From Pelargonium nanum (lineage: Eukaryota > Streptophyta > Magnoliopsida > Geraniales > Geraniaceae), in contig JAYMTF010000196.1 of assembly GCA_036897485.1 (NCBI GenBank), forward strand, positions 1 to 46,374: DNA of 46,374 bases, given 5' to 3'. Below are positions 12,493 to 23,800 of this stretch, piece after piece. A program made the position numbers and the translations under genes. The notes beneath the pieces are model-generated. The model was not told where the DNA came from. It did not search any database and was given only the letters and a program-made list of their open reading frames with translations. How positions within the stretch are numbered: position 1 is the first letter of the stretch; each line of letters begins with the position of its first letter.

Positions 12493-13075
12493 AGACAGAG
12501 AGTAACAATGGGCACTGTGTGCCAATAGATGTTTTGGAGTGGGTACAGGTAGAGGTGTCAATTAATCAGATCGGATAAAATATAGTTCGAGTTAAACATG
12601 AAATTCGATCTGATAATATAGTTAAATTTTTTGGAACAGATCGAATTTTTATCAGATTGAATTTTGAATGTCCACAAATACGGATTCAAATTGCCAGTAA
12701 TAAGCGATGATTTGGCATCCCATGCTACCGGATTTGTTATAATTAGAATCTTATACTCTTAGTTGAGCTTTTTTTGTTAAATATATAGTTTCTAAACAGA
12801 GAGTAACAATGGGCATTGTATGCCCAAATGTTTTGGAGTGGGTACTGGTAGAGGTGTCAATCGGTCCGATTGTATCAAATATAGTAGGAGTGAAAACATG
12901 AAATCTGAAACGATAATATAGTTAATTTTTTTGAATCAGATCAAATTTTTGTCAGAATGAACTTTGAATGTCCACAAATACGGATTCAAATTGCTAATAA
13001 TAAATGATGATTTGGCATCCCATGCTACCGGATTTGTTATAATTAGAATCTTAGCTGAACTTTTTTTGTTAAATA
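12493..13075 (+). repeat. Two ~300-bp tandem copies of a non-coding repeat
   Basis: Unit 1 starts near 12493 and unit 2 near 12794, with a period of 301 bp (GAGAGTAAC at 12498 and 12799). Both include the block ending CATCCCATGCTACCGGATTT, which is identical in the two. The 5' half is more diverged than the 3' half. Each copy contains a GGTGTCAAT ... CGGATTCAAATTG module also seen at 17891-18056, suggesting that a small transposon was duplicated with its flank. Confidence 0.85.
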
Positions 13076-13619
13076 AAATTTTATTTTGTGGCTAAATTAT
13101 TTAAAGAATTATAATACATATAAAAGTATGCCAATCCCAACGTTCTATGATTATATTATTACTTTATTAGTCAAGAGAACACATTATCTATCTCTTGTTT
13201 TTTCTTGTCTATCATTGCATTTGGAAATTCAAAATTAATCCATTCGATCGATAATTAACATGTTAGAAGCTAGAAGCAAAAACCTTTTAATAAAAATATC
13301 ATGCCTAGAACCCTCACAATTTCGCCTAAATAGTCGTAATATTTTTTAATATAACTAACACATTCATCGTTTTACTTATCCTCAACGACTTGATCAACCT
13401 CTTGTTTGTTTCTTATGAAAAACTATCAATTTCTTGTTAAATTTTGTATTCTACATTTATTTCTTTGAGGACATTCCTGAACCTAAATATAATATTCTCT
13501 AGCTTCAATTTTTTTCTTTTTGGAGGAACAATTGACTATTTAATATCAATATATAAAAAATAGAATTGAATTGATTAATGCATAAGTATAAATAAAAAAA
13601 CAGTGAATTTTTTCTTCAT

Positions 13620-13770
13620 TTAAAAAATATATATATCACGTCCCTAGAGATGACTCAATAATCAAGAGTCAATACACACATTTTTTATAGAGTAGGTCGT
13701 GAATTCAACTTTCATTGAATCAGGTGAGACGAGATTTTAGGTTAAATGGAGAGAGATACCTATGACGTCA
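13620..13770 (+). repeat. Possible SINE-like relic upstream of the ERF gene
   Basis: The segment has a GATGACTCAATAATCAAGAG stretch followed about 50 nt later by GGTCGTGAATTCAACTTTC, loosely like the A and B boxes of a tRNA-derived SINE. There are no clear ends or target-site duplication. This is a weak call. Confidence 0.25.
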
Positions 13771-13910
13771 ACTTTATACATTCCTCGAAATGCTAATATT
13801 GCTCCAAAAGCATAAAAAAGAAAAGAGGCACGAGTCAGGCGAAAACCATTTAGTACTCAAGCTTGTCAATTTTCACACTAAGTTAGAACTCAAAGTTAAT
13901 ACTATATATT

Positions 13911-13923
13911 TATATATATAAAG
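13911..13923 (+). promoter_or_regulatory. TATA box of the ERF gene
   Basis: A TATATATATAAAG tract lies about 330 bp upstream of the first in-frame ATG of the ERF (14246) and is followed by pyrimidine-rich sequence typical of a plant leader. Transcription would be expected to start near 13945-13955. Confidence 0.55.
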
Positions 13924-14245
13924 GACTATTCCAAACCCTACATCCTCCTCTTTCTCCTTATCTTTTGGTGGGTCTTCTTAACATTACTCATCTATCTATA
14001 CATATAAATAGCTCCTTATATTCATCACCATTAATGCACTCCCTTCCTAGCACTGATCAGTCAAGTTGCTGCTTTTGCTTTGCATGAATTAACACTAGAA
14101 TTGTAACATATACATATATACATAAATCGATCTATTCGATCTGGATCATCCAAGACAATATGGAAAGCAAGAAGAGGAGGAGGAGGAAGATGAAGATGAG
14201 CAGCAGTACAGGTTTCCTGTGTACTCAGCTCGCTCTCAACAAGAC

Positions 14246-15497
14246 ATGTCTGCCATGGTCTCTGTCCTCTCCCAAGTTATTGGCAGCACAGACACCAAAC
14301 CTCCACCTCCACCTCACAACCCCTTACCTCAACATCTCAATCCTCACCACCAACCACCTGTTCAAGATCAAGGTAATTAGATCATTATCATATACATAAA
14401 TCAATGTTATTGGGTGCATATATATGTATGTTAGCTAGGGTTTTCATCATATCTCTATATTTTGGGATTCAAATACTCCATTTCTAACCAACTATCATCA
14501 TGGCAAGTGGTTTGAAGCGCTTGCTCCTGATCTTGAAATCTCATGTTTGAGCCTCAGTTAATTGGTGCGCTTGCTGATAAGATCATTATTATATTTGTAC
14601 GTATATGTTAGCTAGGGTTCTCATCATATCTCTATATTTGGGTTTCAAATACTCCATTTCCAACCCCATGAAACCCTAGCTAGCTAGCTAAGATTTGTAA
14701 TATATATCATGATCATTTTGTTATTAATTAGTGCACTTGTTGATTTCCCATCTCATGATTTACTCATTTTGTGCAAATCAATTGTAACATATTATATATG
14801 AAAATGGGAATAAATTAGTATATGTCATAAGTTGATGCTGATATTTGGAAGTATGTATTGTGAAGGGAGCACAAGGAGAAGACACTATAGAGGAGTGAGA
14901 CAGAGACCTTGGGGGAAATGGGCATCAGAAATTCGGGATCCGAAGAAGGCGGCTAGGGTTTGGCTTGGCACTTTTGAGACAGCTGAAGCAGCAGCTCTTG
15001 CTTATGATGAAGCTGCTCTCAGGTTCAAAGGGAGCAAAGCTAAGCTCAACTTCCCTGAAAGAGTTCAAGGCAGGAGTGAATTAGGTTACCTTACCACTAA
15101 TACCAATACCAATACTAATACTAATGCCGGGAGGATTAACGTTCCTAATCACGTCGTTAATCCTCCAAATCATCATCATTATCATCCTCAGCAACAAATG
15201 TTACCTCGAGAAACATATCCCAATCTATTTCAATACGCTCACCTTCTTCAAAGTGCGGGGGACAACCGAGGACTCAACTATTTTGCACCACCCTCTGCTG
15301 GTTCCTATGGCCAACAAAATTTTGCTTCCCAATCTTTATCAAATACATCGGCTTCTTCTTCTGCTGCAACGTCGCAAGGACAACAATACGAGGAGCTTTC
15401 GAGGTTTTCCATGCAATATGGGAGTTCTTCTTCTACTTCTGATCCTTCTACTTTCAATATGGGAGATTTCAACACCGACTACTACTCAAGAAAATAG
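14246..15497 (+). CDS. AP2/ERF transcription factor, group X (ABR1/RAP2.6/ERF114-115 type)
   Basis: DNA-binding ethylene-response factor, expected to bind GCC-type boxes and to act in wound, stress or regeneration responses as group X members do. Exon 1 ends at 14372 (phase 1) and exon 2 is 14866-15497. The single AP2 domain begins [13 protein letters not shown] and contains [15 protein letters not shown] and LNFPERVQG. Upstream lies the group X motif [20 protein letters not shown]. From the first in-frame ATG (14246) the protein is 252 aa. The reading frame stays open upstream to 14126 and encodes QYGKQ and an acidic run; relatives begin MYGK, but here the codon before TAT is CAA, so the family start codon is absent. 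An upstream exon at 14034-14059 joined to 14155 would restore an ATG in frame (291 aa), but its donor is weak. The C-terminal half is rich in Asn, Gln, Ser and His. Confidence 0.88.
14427..14664 (+). repeat. Direct repeat (~62 bp) in the ERF intron
   Basis: TATGTTAGCTAGGGTTTTCATC and the following ~40 bp at 14427-14489 recur at 14604-14664 with few differences. The copies flank a tRNA-like segment at 14500-14560. Confidence 0.75.
14500..14560 (+). repeat. tRNA-derived SINE head fragment in the ERF intron
   Basis: ATGGCAAGTGGTTTGAAGCG resembles the A box of tRNA-Ser/Leu, and GTTTGAGCC about 40 nt later resembles a B box. The arrangement is like the fragment at 30459. There is no clear tail or duplication. 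A functional tRNA is excluded because there is no acceptor stem. Confidence 0.4.
15096..15125 (+). repeat. Hexanucleotide repeat coding Thr-Asn
   Basis: Five copies of ACTAAT/ACCAAT inside the ERF exon 2 encode alternating Thr and Asn. The 6-bp period keeps the frame, so allele length may vary. Confidence 0.8.
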
Positions 15498-17320
15498 CAC
15501 ATATTGGAATTAATGTGTTGTTGTGTTATGTTATGCTTGTGTTCTTTGTTTTTTTGTACTTGTATTTGTATTTTCTCTTCCAAGGGTTACATCACTTGAA
15601 CCCATTTTGTTTTCTTCAAGTATTAATTATGGTAATCAACAAGTTTTTGCTTGAATATGAACTTCATTTCTGGCTGGCCTAATGTTTGTAAGATAAGACT
15701 AGCATTGTTAAATATTTTCATTACTAAATATTGAATTAAATTGATGATGCAGAAGAGGCTTATTTAATCCATACATATATGAGAGCAATTAATTAAACTA
15801 ATTAAGAAGAAAGGTGCAATATTTGAGACAATCTTGCTTACAAGAAGTTGGAGATTGGAAGTTAATTAGTTGGATAATTTAACAGCATACTAATTAATCT
15901 TTAGGGCCTACTTTTTAATATTTCTTTTAGCAAAACAAGTGATATTTTGGGCATTCAAGCTTCAACTACTCATTCTAGGCATGTGGGTTTTCTATTATTT
16001 TATAATGCAGGAAAATCTGTTAAATTTTCAATTGTTTTGGATGGGAGGTGGATTGTTCAAACTTCAAACTCAAGACCCTTGACTCCATGAATTCTAGGCA
16101 TGTGGATATTGTTACAAAGCATATATGACATACATATATATATATATGTATATGTTTTCTTTTGACAAAATAAACAAGTACAGAAACCATGAACTTTCAA
16201 ATCTAGGCAAGCATGCATGATGGATTGTGGAAAAGAATTAAAAAAAAGATGAGCATGATCCTTAAGTTGCAAGCCTGGTGTTTGAATTTTTTTATTTTAA
16301 AACTAATAAAGAGAAAGAAAGTAATATGAAAGGCAAGAAAATGAAGCTAAGAAGCTTACTAGTCTGATCTTCTGGAAGTGAAGAATGATAAGATGGATCA
16401 GCATATATATTCAGCAGTCTTTATTTGATTCAAAACTTCAAAGCAAAGTAATATATAATTTTAAATCTATCTTTTGTAAAAGATGCATGGCATGGGAGAC
16501 ATTAAATTAGCTCCAAACTATTATATATATAGATGAATCCATGCATGCATGGTTTTGCAGGTGTGAAAATGGCCATTTTTGATTTAATTTGTGTCCTAGT
16601 TTTCGGCTGTGAATCACAAAAATGGATCCAAATTGGTTTGGATTGGATCAAAACAAACAGACCCATCCCTTTATTAATTTGTTGTCATCGATATATGAAT
16701 GTAGCCGAAAAATAAGAATTTGAATTTGATTTTGATTACTATTTGTTTGTTTTTAGGTAGTTTGTTTGTGTTTTTGGTCAAATATTATAGCGCGTAGTTT
16801 GGTCGGTCGCGGTCCTTCTGGTTTCAACGCGCTTGTCCTAGTCGTTTACCTAATAATAATACACACTATATATATTTCATTCATTTTTTATATATCTCAA
16901 TTCTTCTACCACTCATCTGAAATTTGACTAACATAATTCTTGATTAACTAATAAGCTTCTCGGTATTAAATCTACCAATTTATTAGTCACCATGTTTTGA
17001 TTTTTAATTTAACTCAAATGCTTGATATATGCATTTTTAGCGTTGTTATAGGTTTTACTAGGTTCGATAGGGTGAAAAATGACTTTGAGAAAATTAGATA
17101 AATATCTTTAATGTGATGTCTAAGTCTGATTTTTTCTTTAATATAACTAATATGTTCGTTTCTTAGTGCTTTTCTTTTGCCTGTGTGCAATCGCGACTGC
17201 GCGGATGTGTATATATATGAGATATGATTTTCTTTCTTTGGGTCTTACGTGTCAGATTTCTCTTACTTATGCTTTTCACCATCTTTTGTGAACTTTATTG
17301 TGAGTTTTTTGCGACTTGAC
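15498..17320. other. ERF 3' flank and AT-rich intergenic DNA, no gene seen
   Basis: The ERF 3' UTR is followed by low-complexity sequence with an (AT)n tract near 16133-16150. The short frames at 16057 (minus) and 16533 (plus) have no domain or codon pattern supporting a gene. Confidence 0.55.
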
Positions 17321-17890
17321 CCATGTAGCTATCTGTTGATGGAATCTAGTACATCTCCACGCAACAATCCCATTCTCTTAGGAGTGAGGTATTATACACA
17401 AAAACATGATCGATGACATGACTTTATATGATTGGTCGGTGGTGATGATAGACGTGTGATCATGAGCTCATAAGTTGCCTTTGGATCATATTCTTCCTAG
17501 AACACCCGAGCAAATTTTCTGACCTCTACTTACCTTCGGGTTGTAGTAAATATTAATTATTTGAAACTCTAATTATGATGGGACATGACCTTGAAAACTT
17601 TCCAAATGTGAGGGATGCGTGTGTTGGACATCCCTTATGGGCATGAGCCATTTTGAGCATTGCGGCCTGGTGGCTAATTCTTTTATAGGACGTACGGGGC
17701 GTTTCAGAAGAGTGATTAAGTCCTCTAACACAAGACAGTTCACTGTTATTACTCTTGTTTTTTTAGTATTTTCCTACGGATTTGTTGTAACAATACCAAA
17801 GAGTTTTAATTAAATTAGGATGGAAAGTTAGTAGTAACTTGTGTATAAAAAAAAAAGTAAAAAAAAAAACTAATTTCATGATATAAAAAA
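17321..17890. other. Unique-looking intergenic segment, possibly a decayed element
   Basis: Base composition is somewhat less AT-rich than the surroundings (for example GGACGTACGGGGCGTTTC near 17688). The reading frame at 17619-17813 gives no recognisable protein. It may be a degraded transposon piece; nothing identifies it. Confidence 0.3.
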
Positions 17891-18056
17891 GAGGCGGCAA
17901 TTGGTTGAAACGGATCGAATTATCATGTTCGAATTTTAGAGTGTAGTATGAGATTCGATCCATTTCAATAATATATTCGAAATTTTTCGTATCAATTTTT
18001 TTTAGTCAGATTTTAGATGCCCGTGGATTCGGATTCGGATCCGAATTGCCCCCTCT
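17891..18056. mobile_element. MITE-like element with GAGGCGGCAATT ends
   Basis: The left end GAGGCGGCAATTGG and the right end CCGAATTGCCCCCTC are imperfect inverted repeats over about 15 bp. The inner sequence is rich in ATTCGATCC/GGATTCGGATCC motifs and related to the module inside the tandem copies at 12493-13075. No target-site duplication is evident. Confidence 0.45.
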
Positions 18057-19190
18057 AATGTTGCTTGCTTAGGCAAAATTTAAAGCATAAATAATTGGTG
18101 CTTAAGTGTGGATGAGACAAGTATTGCAATGGATCAAGATTCGCATTATTAATCGACACCACCATTTACAATCATTATTATAATATTAGAGAATGTTTCC
18201 AGCTTTCTAGTAAATTTATCTTTTTGTTGTTGTGTAAGTGTTGATGATGATTTCTATAAATTCCGTGCTCCAACTAAAGTGTTAAGATTGTGCAAAAGCT
18301 AAGGTTCACCTCTTTCTTCTGGCCGGTGCTCCCCACTACATCTATATCACTCTCTTATTTCTTTGCTTTACGGCGCATTTACTTAGGTTTTTAAAAAGAA
18401 GATCAGTTACATGAACTCTAAAAAAGTGACCAAATTCAGAGAAACTTTCTTGTTTTCATCTTTGGCTTTTATGTACAATGGGTTGCTTTAATAATATGCA
18501 ATTAATTAGTTAATGGTAAATTACAAAATCATGTTAATAACTTTGCATTAGGACTCATTTCCATCATCATCATCACAAATTGGACTCTACTTTGATTCTT
18601 TGTTTGCAAAGGCATGGGAGTGGAGAGCGTAACTTCACGTTGAAGCCATTGATGTCATGACCTAAAATTCTAAATATGCTTCATGGGTTCACACACTATA
18701 TGTAAATTATGAAGTGGCACTCACACGTTTTCAGAATCTTCCAACTATTGAGGAATCATTACCATTTGTAGGCATCACATGCTCCTTGCTTTATGTGTAA
18801 ACTCCTTCAACTTACAACACTAATTCTAAGAATTTAACAATGATCAACAGACTAATGTTAGTTCTAGTTCTAGGGTATGATCTAACTTTACAATGCTGTT
18901 CAAATTTATTTGAACTATATTGATTGATCAAGAGAGTGGTCTAATTATACACCTTATTTGATAATAAATTATTAACCGTTGTTTTGTATAAGATTAGATG
19001 ATGTAACCTTATTTTTGCTCAACTGGTTGGGCCAATTTAATTGACCACTTTATTAACAATTAAGTTAGCTCAAATTTTAGAACATTAAAATTTTTTTTGA
19101 AGGAGAATATTATAGTTGAACATTGGATGGCTATGCGTTTGTATGTCTCGGTGACTATGCACTGGAAGCCCACTAGAATCAAGTTATTTA
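18057..19190. other. AT-rich intergenic DNA, nothing recognised
   Basis: There are no reading frames with coding character, no RNA gene, and no paired terminal repeats that I can see. Confidence 0.5.
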
Positions 19191-20040
19191 CGTCAAACTC
19201 GTTGAAGTTGAGTCGCTCTCTTATTTCATGGAAATGACATTTTCAAGGCTCCTTGAGATTCACACACCCTAAGAAATGATCCCTTGAGGTTGTCACACTC
19301 CAAGCCATGAGCCCTCTAGACAAACTCAACCAAGAGAAGTCAAATTTGCTTGTCCGGCCCCTAGAAAAGCTATCAAGCCCACTCTTCCTACATCTAGGAA
19401 GGTTGCTACAGTCACGTCGCTTCTACATATGACTCGTTAGGGTGTCACACCGAGATGATAACCATTTATGAGAAATCAACTTTCACTACCCCTGGGAGGT
19501 AAGTGTAAGTCACGCCGAAAGCACAACAAAAGTACACCTAAGAGACATGAGTTGAACTCAAAAAGGCACGCATATTGAGCAACCAATCACTTGCTCCCAC
19601 ATTTTCGTCTATGGTTGCAAGTTTATATACCCCTCCTCTATCAAAGGAAAGAGTTCTCACTATGCTCATTCTCAAACTTCTCTCTAAACTTAGTAGCACT
19701 AACAACCCTCATGAGACTGATTCACGACCAAAGTGGTTCATGAATGTATGCTCATTCTCGAACTTCTCTCTAAACTTAGTAGCACTACCAACCCTCATGA
19801 GACTGATTCACCACCAAAGTGGTTCATGAATGCATGCTCAAGTTCTCACCTAACAAGTACATTCATATGTTTCAAGTTCTCACCTACGAGTACATTCATA
19901 TGTTTCAAGACCCAAGAACCCAAAAACCTAACCTCAAATCACAAGACCTGAATGTCAAGCCCTAATAACTCATGGACCAAAAAGCTGACATGATGAGCTA
20001 AGTTTAACCCCTCAAGTCAAAAACCGATGTTGCACTCAGG
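19191..20040. repeat. Tandem-repeat block: 86-bp and 34-bp units
   Basis: An 86-bp unit starting TATGCTCATTCTC is present at 19661-19746 and again at 19747-19832 with only about four differences. A trailing CATGCTCA begins a third copy. It is followed by two copies of a ~34-bp unit AAGTTCTCACCTA... at 19840 and 19874. The surrounding sequence is Ser/His/Pro-biased in translation, moderately GC-rich, and likely a fragment of a larger repetitive element. Two frames through the repeat (19575-19829 and 19733-19951) are repeat products, not genes. Confidence 0.75.
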
Positions 20041-20815
20041 CAATATTATTTGAAATCTAAAATTTGAGAAAATAAATTAAACTTAAATTAACAGTCCCCT
20101 GTGAGAAATGAAGGTTTGTATGACCAAAGCACCCGTCCAATAGCAGTCCATTATTTTATAAACATTCAGCAAGTTATGTCAACTAATCAGTCTAGTGTAG
20201 CAGTTGAAAAAAAAATTAACATTATAGTATTACAAGTGAAGTGAACCATAAGTAGAGAACTAAAGAATTGACTTGGATACCAGTTTAGTCCGCACGCAAG
20301 GCAAGATCAGCAGAGTGATGCGACTTCAAAACTTAGGCTTATGTCAAACTTTTCGGCTTTTTTATTGACTTTCTTGTATCATCTCTCTTTTGGCCATACA
20401 TATACAGTCACAGAATTTCTGACTTAACTTTCAAGTTTGACTTCAAAACAACTTTGCACATATCAATGTATGGAATCAATGCTACCCAACACAAGCAAGC
20501 AACTGCATTACCTTGAATTGGATTCCATGAAAAGTCAGATACAGAGCTATATTCAGTGTGTCACATCTTGACTTAGAGTCAATTAGTATACAATTCCTCG
20601 TATCTACTTTACTGGTGTGCATCACGTAGACTTGAATTATTGGGAACCAATGCGAGTTTTAAGTCTATTACTCAGTATTTACAATGAATGGCATGCACCA
20701 GAGTCAGTTAAAACCTTATCGTGTTCATATTTTCAGAAATTCATGAATCCCCTCAAAAAACAATGAATTACTAAGACAATACAAAGTAGATGGGTGAGAC
20801 CTCGTATAAACTAAC
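20041..20815. other. 3' flank of PAM16, no gene seen
   Basis: AT-rich sequence that includes the PAM16 3' UTR read on the minus strand. No coding region or repeat structure stands out. Confidence 0.5.
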
Positions 20816-23800
20816 CTATGCTTCTGTTGGGGGACTGGAGTTCTTTTGGTAAGCTGTTTCTAAGCATTCTTTAGCTCTGTGAACCTTTGACTGCAGGTAA
20901 AAACTCCCGTTCTTGGCATTCTTCTCAAACAAGTGATCGTATTTCTGCAACAGGGGTCATTGGTGTATTTTCATGCAACCCTTCACAAAGCAAAAGACTT
21001 GCGTCTTGATGCAAAAAAAAAATGAAGATAAAACAAACCTTCAAGATATCTTCCCACGATGAATGCTCAGCAACACCAAGTATCTGCCTTGCTTCAGGTT
21101 CAGCCATACCTTTGGTCGCTCTCCTAATGTTCTGTACAGTTTCTTTAGTAACACCAGATTTTGATGCATCTGCAATGAATCACACATGGTAAATAAACAA
21201 CCAAAAGGCAACACAACAGCAATACGTCAAAAAGTTAGCACCAAAAACTTGGACACTATTGATGGTTTGTATCCTTGTAAATATACAATGTGCTTAATTC
21301 AGGACCATTAAAGTTTGAAACATACTTGCAAGTGCCTGACGGTATGCTTGAACAACAGCCTTTCCAATTATTGTAGAGCCCGTCACTATCAAACTCGCAA
21401 GAATCCTTGAAGCCTGTACATACAGAATATCAGCAATTTAACAACATAACATCCCACCATTTTTTTTTCAATACATGGCCTATGCAACCCTACAACACAA
21501 GAACAGTGCTTGATGGATATTAGTGATATGCCATTGTTCTCAGGCCCATGTTTGTTGAATCGGATACTTATCGTGAATCATTGAAACTATTTTTTGAATC
21601 GTACGATTCATAATTTTTTTAAATGAAGTTGTATATAGTTTAGATGGTATTTGTAATTATTTTTGTATAATGTTATGGTATGTTAATATATTATACTCTC
21701 TCCGTCCAAAATGAATGTCAAATTTGTCTTGCATTTTTATTACAAAATGAGCACCTTGCTTCCGTTTGGAGAAGATAATTATGCATGAATTACCAATCAT
21801 ATTATTTTAATATGCTAGTTACTTTCCATTGAGTTTGTTACAACACATGGTCATGGGGTTACAAAACGAAATGTAATTAAGACACTCATTTTTAGTATAA
21901 TGCTATAGTGTGTCAATAGATTATACTCAAAATAGAAACCAAGACACTCATTTTAGAATGGAGGGAGTACTTATTATTGTGGTGCTTATGTTTACATATC
22001 CCTAGTATTCTTTGTATTAACTATGATGAGTGACGACTCTTCATATTCCTCAACAAAATCAAATTTGACGAGCGACCTAAACAGCTTGGCACAACAAGCA
22101 AACATATATATAAAGGCTTTTAGTTGAAGATAGGAAGTGCATAGTTTGTTGGACTTGTATTTATTGATGGGCTTGTTGAGGTAACTAAGATTTGTGACCC
22201 AAATTATGAGAAAAGGTAAACATTTTTAAATTATATGTATCTCTAGAACCGTGATACCAGTATAGCGCAAGGCGCATTTGAGGCGCTAGAGCCCAAGTGC
22301 GAGGTGCGCAGTGAGGCACGGGCTTTTTTGAAGCGAGAGGCACTTCTAAATTTAAACAAAATTTACCGAATTTCTATTATATAACATAGATAATTTATGA
22401 TAAGTAAGATAAATCTAAATATCATCATCATCTATGTTGTTATCTCCATCACTATGACTATCAATAGATTTGTCTTTATTTTTTGAGGTTACAGTTTACT
22501 TTGTAAACTGATCTGCTGTCTTTTATGTTTCTATACTATCAATAGACTTGCTTGCCTTTATATTGTTGGAGTAGCACCATTTTATAAAAAGATTTTGTAA
22601 AAGACCCAATTTGGTCCTTGAACTTTTTTTAAACCCAAAATGGTCCCTAAACTAATTATGTTCTAGTTCATAATAGCATTGACATAAGCTAATAATCCTC
22701 TTTAAGAAGCTACGTCAAGCTTGCAAAATCTAGAAAGTAAATAGTATAATGTATGAGGCAAGCTCAACACTTGCCAAAGAAACCACATTCATGGTTTTTC
22801 GTATCGTTCGTATCGTATGATACATATCTCAATTCGATACGATACAACCATTAATTGATATGAATCCTATGTATGTATCATTTGACGAATAGGTGTGTAT
22901 CGAGCAATTCATGTGACACATACGATTCAAAAATGTTGAAATTTTTCTCATATTCTAAGCCACAAATCTTAGTTACCACAAACAAGTCGATCAATATATA
23001 CAAGGCGCAACATACTAATCAATTCCTATCTTCACTTAGTATAATACATTAATACACCATGATATTATACTAAAAATAATTACAAGATATACCTTCTAAA
23101 TTATATTTAGCATTTAAAAGAATATAAATCCAAAGATGTACGATTCAAAAAATAGCTCAAATGATTCACAATATGAATCTCAAATCAACAACCTAAACTT
23201 ATATGTAGGAGGAAAAGGAAAAGAGAACCCACTTAACAGCTTAACAAAGACCGCAACAAAACTTCCAACCAATATAAGCATGAAATTTATGAATGAAAAG
23301 ATTACAAATACATACCATCACTGCAGAGGAGAAAACTAAGAATTCAGAAACAGGAAGCACCAAGATATACTCCTAGATCCAAGGGAACTACAACAGCACA
23401 GTAAGATATTTATATTAAAAAAATAATGATCAGTCTGTTATGCATATGCGTAAATAGAAGACAAAGAAAGAATATGCACAAGAGGAACAGTCTCCTGTAA
23501 GAAGACAATAATTATTGTTATGTATAAGTTGTGCAACATAAGAACTCCACGATGCATGTCAACCAGGTATAAAGAAAAAGAGAATCACAAATAAGAATGA
23601 AGAAAGAACAAAAGAAAACAACTGAATAAATCATGAACACAAGCCGATTTGTTTCCAACTGAAAAAAGAAAAATTTGGCATGACACAAGATAGTGAAGTT
23701 AATGATCTTAAAGCACTTCAGATAAGCAAGTTAGTACTCCAGATAAGCAAGTTAGTTTGCGATTACTTCTAAAGTAAAAAAAATATTACATTTTTAAATG

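Larger units (their letters stand above)
21550..23192. mobile_element. ~1.64-kb element with long inverted repeats (foldback/MULE-like) in PAM16 intron 1
   Basis: The right arm (about 22925-23192) reversed matches the left arm in two blocks. Block one is 21550-21695, including identical runs such as CTATTTTTTGAATCGTAC and TTGTAATTATTTTT. Block two is 22117-22240, including GGTAACTAAGATTTGTG and GAAGATAGGAA. The left arm is split by a Stowaway MITE and about 140 bp of other DNA. The core (about 22241-22924) has no transposase frame. Long arms of about 270 bp suggest a non-autonomous MULE or foldback element; no target-site duplication was found at the ends. Confidence 0.7.

Noticed and set aside
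12493..13075. LTR pair of a retrotransposon
   Set aside because: The copies are immediately adjacent with no internal region, primer-binding site or TG...CA ends.
14160..14399. ORF beginning MESKKRRRRKMKMSS as the start of the ERF
   Set aside because: It is in a different frame from the conserved [17 protein letters not shown] motif and cannot join exon 2 in phase through the same donor.
15124..15513. 129-aa plus-strand frame inside the ERF
   Set aside because: Shadow frame of ERF exon 2 with a low-complexity Leu/Ile translation.
19661..19906. CRISPR array
   Set aside because: The units are directly adjacent long tandem repeats without spacers, in a plant nuclear context.
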